Of a stretch of 15,279 bases of DNA, positions 15,173 through 15,279 are shown piece after piece. How positions within the stretch are numbered: the stretch's first letter is position 1; every line of letters begins with the position of its first letter. Below the pieces are notes generated by a model, which had not been told where the DNA came from, did no database searches, and saw nothing but the letters and a program-made list of their open reading frames with translations. The position numbers were made by a program, and so were the translations under genes. Origin of the DNA: Bacteroidota bacterium. Lineage in GTDB: Bacteria; Bacteroidota; Bacteroidia; Bacteroidales; Prolixibacteraceae. Where the stretch lies: NCBI GenBank assembly GCA_013203755.1, contig JABMPI010000376.1, positions 1-15,279 of the forward strand, in the 5' to 3' direction.

Positions 15173-15208
15173 AAAAAAAGCTTTCCAGAATTAACTGAAA
15201 AGCTTTTT
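15173..15208 (-). terminator. Intrinsic terminator behind tRNA-Arg
   Basis: On the minus strand AAAAAGCTTTTCAG pairs with CTGGAAAGCTTTTT (13 of 14 matched, the remaining pair G-U compatible) around a 6-nt loop, and the right arm runs into T7. It starts 4 nt past the tRNA 3' end. The A-rich left arm makes it nearly symmetric, so it may also work on the plus strand. Confidence -1.
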
Positions 15209-15211
15209 ATG

Positions 15212-15279
<68 letters not shown>

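Overview
The window looks like a Bacteroidota chromosome, probably a Marinilabiliales-type marine or sediment polysaccharide degrader. The grounds are low GC, almost no Shine-Dalgarno sites, sulfatase-rich carbohydrate gene clusters, TonB-dependent receptors with an N-terminal carboxypeptidase-regulatory domain, and TAnnTTTG-like promoter elements. The lineage is inferred from gene content. Every supported gene lies on the minus strand, so the genes read from high to low coordinates.

Region A (15279 to about 12890) begins with a tRNA-Arg(TCT) cut by the window edge and its terminator. It continues with a lipoprotein peptidase of the dipeptidyl-peptidase III (M49) type and a small Cys-rich membrane-anchored protein.

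Region B (about 13373 to 9882) is a likely metal-handling set, probably for copper. It holds the Cys-rich protein, a TonB-dependent outer-membrane receptor with a Cys-Cys pair at the start of its plug, and a secreted HMA-domain metallochaperone with a CxxC site, closed by a strong terminator. The gaps between these genes carry palindromic and short tandem repeats: an 80-bp element upstream of the receptor, and a double hairpin plus five 7-bp units downstream of it. A 10-bp inverted repeat sits just upstream of the chaperone.

Region C (9680 to 1) is a polysaccharide utilisation operon. In order of transcription it encodes a family 8 polysaccharide lyase, an in-frame fragment of a DUF1080 protein, a decayed sulfatase, an intact sulfatase, a Tat-exported TIM-barrel isomerase/lyase-like protein, a second intact sulfatase, a GH99/GH71-like hydrolase and a GH115-like protein truncated by the window edge. 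The logic is eliminative cleavage of a uronic-acid polymer, desulfation, and glycosidase trimming, all with export signals and so probably periplasmic or at the surface. No SusC/SusD pair or regulator is visible, so the locus probably extends beyond position 1.

The most notable point is the scar between the lyase and the first intact sulfatase (7517 to 6800). Two genes have been reduced there to recognisable fragments, one of them still ending in an ATGA overlap with the intact downstream sulfatase. I see no transposase, CRISPR array, phage gene or clearly unprecedented system.
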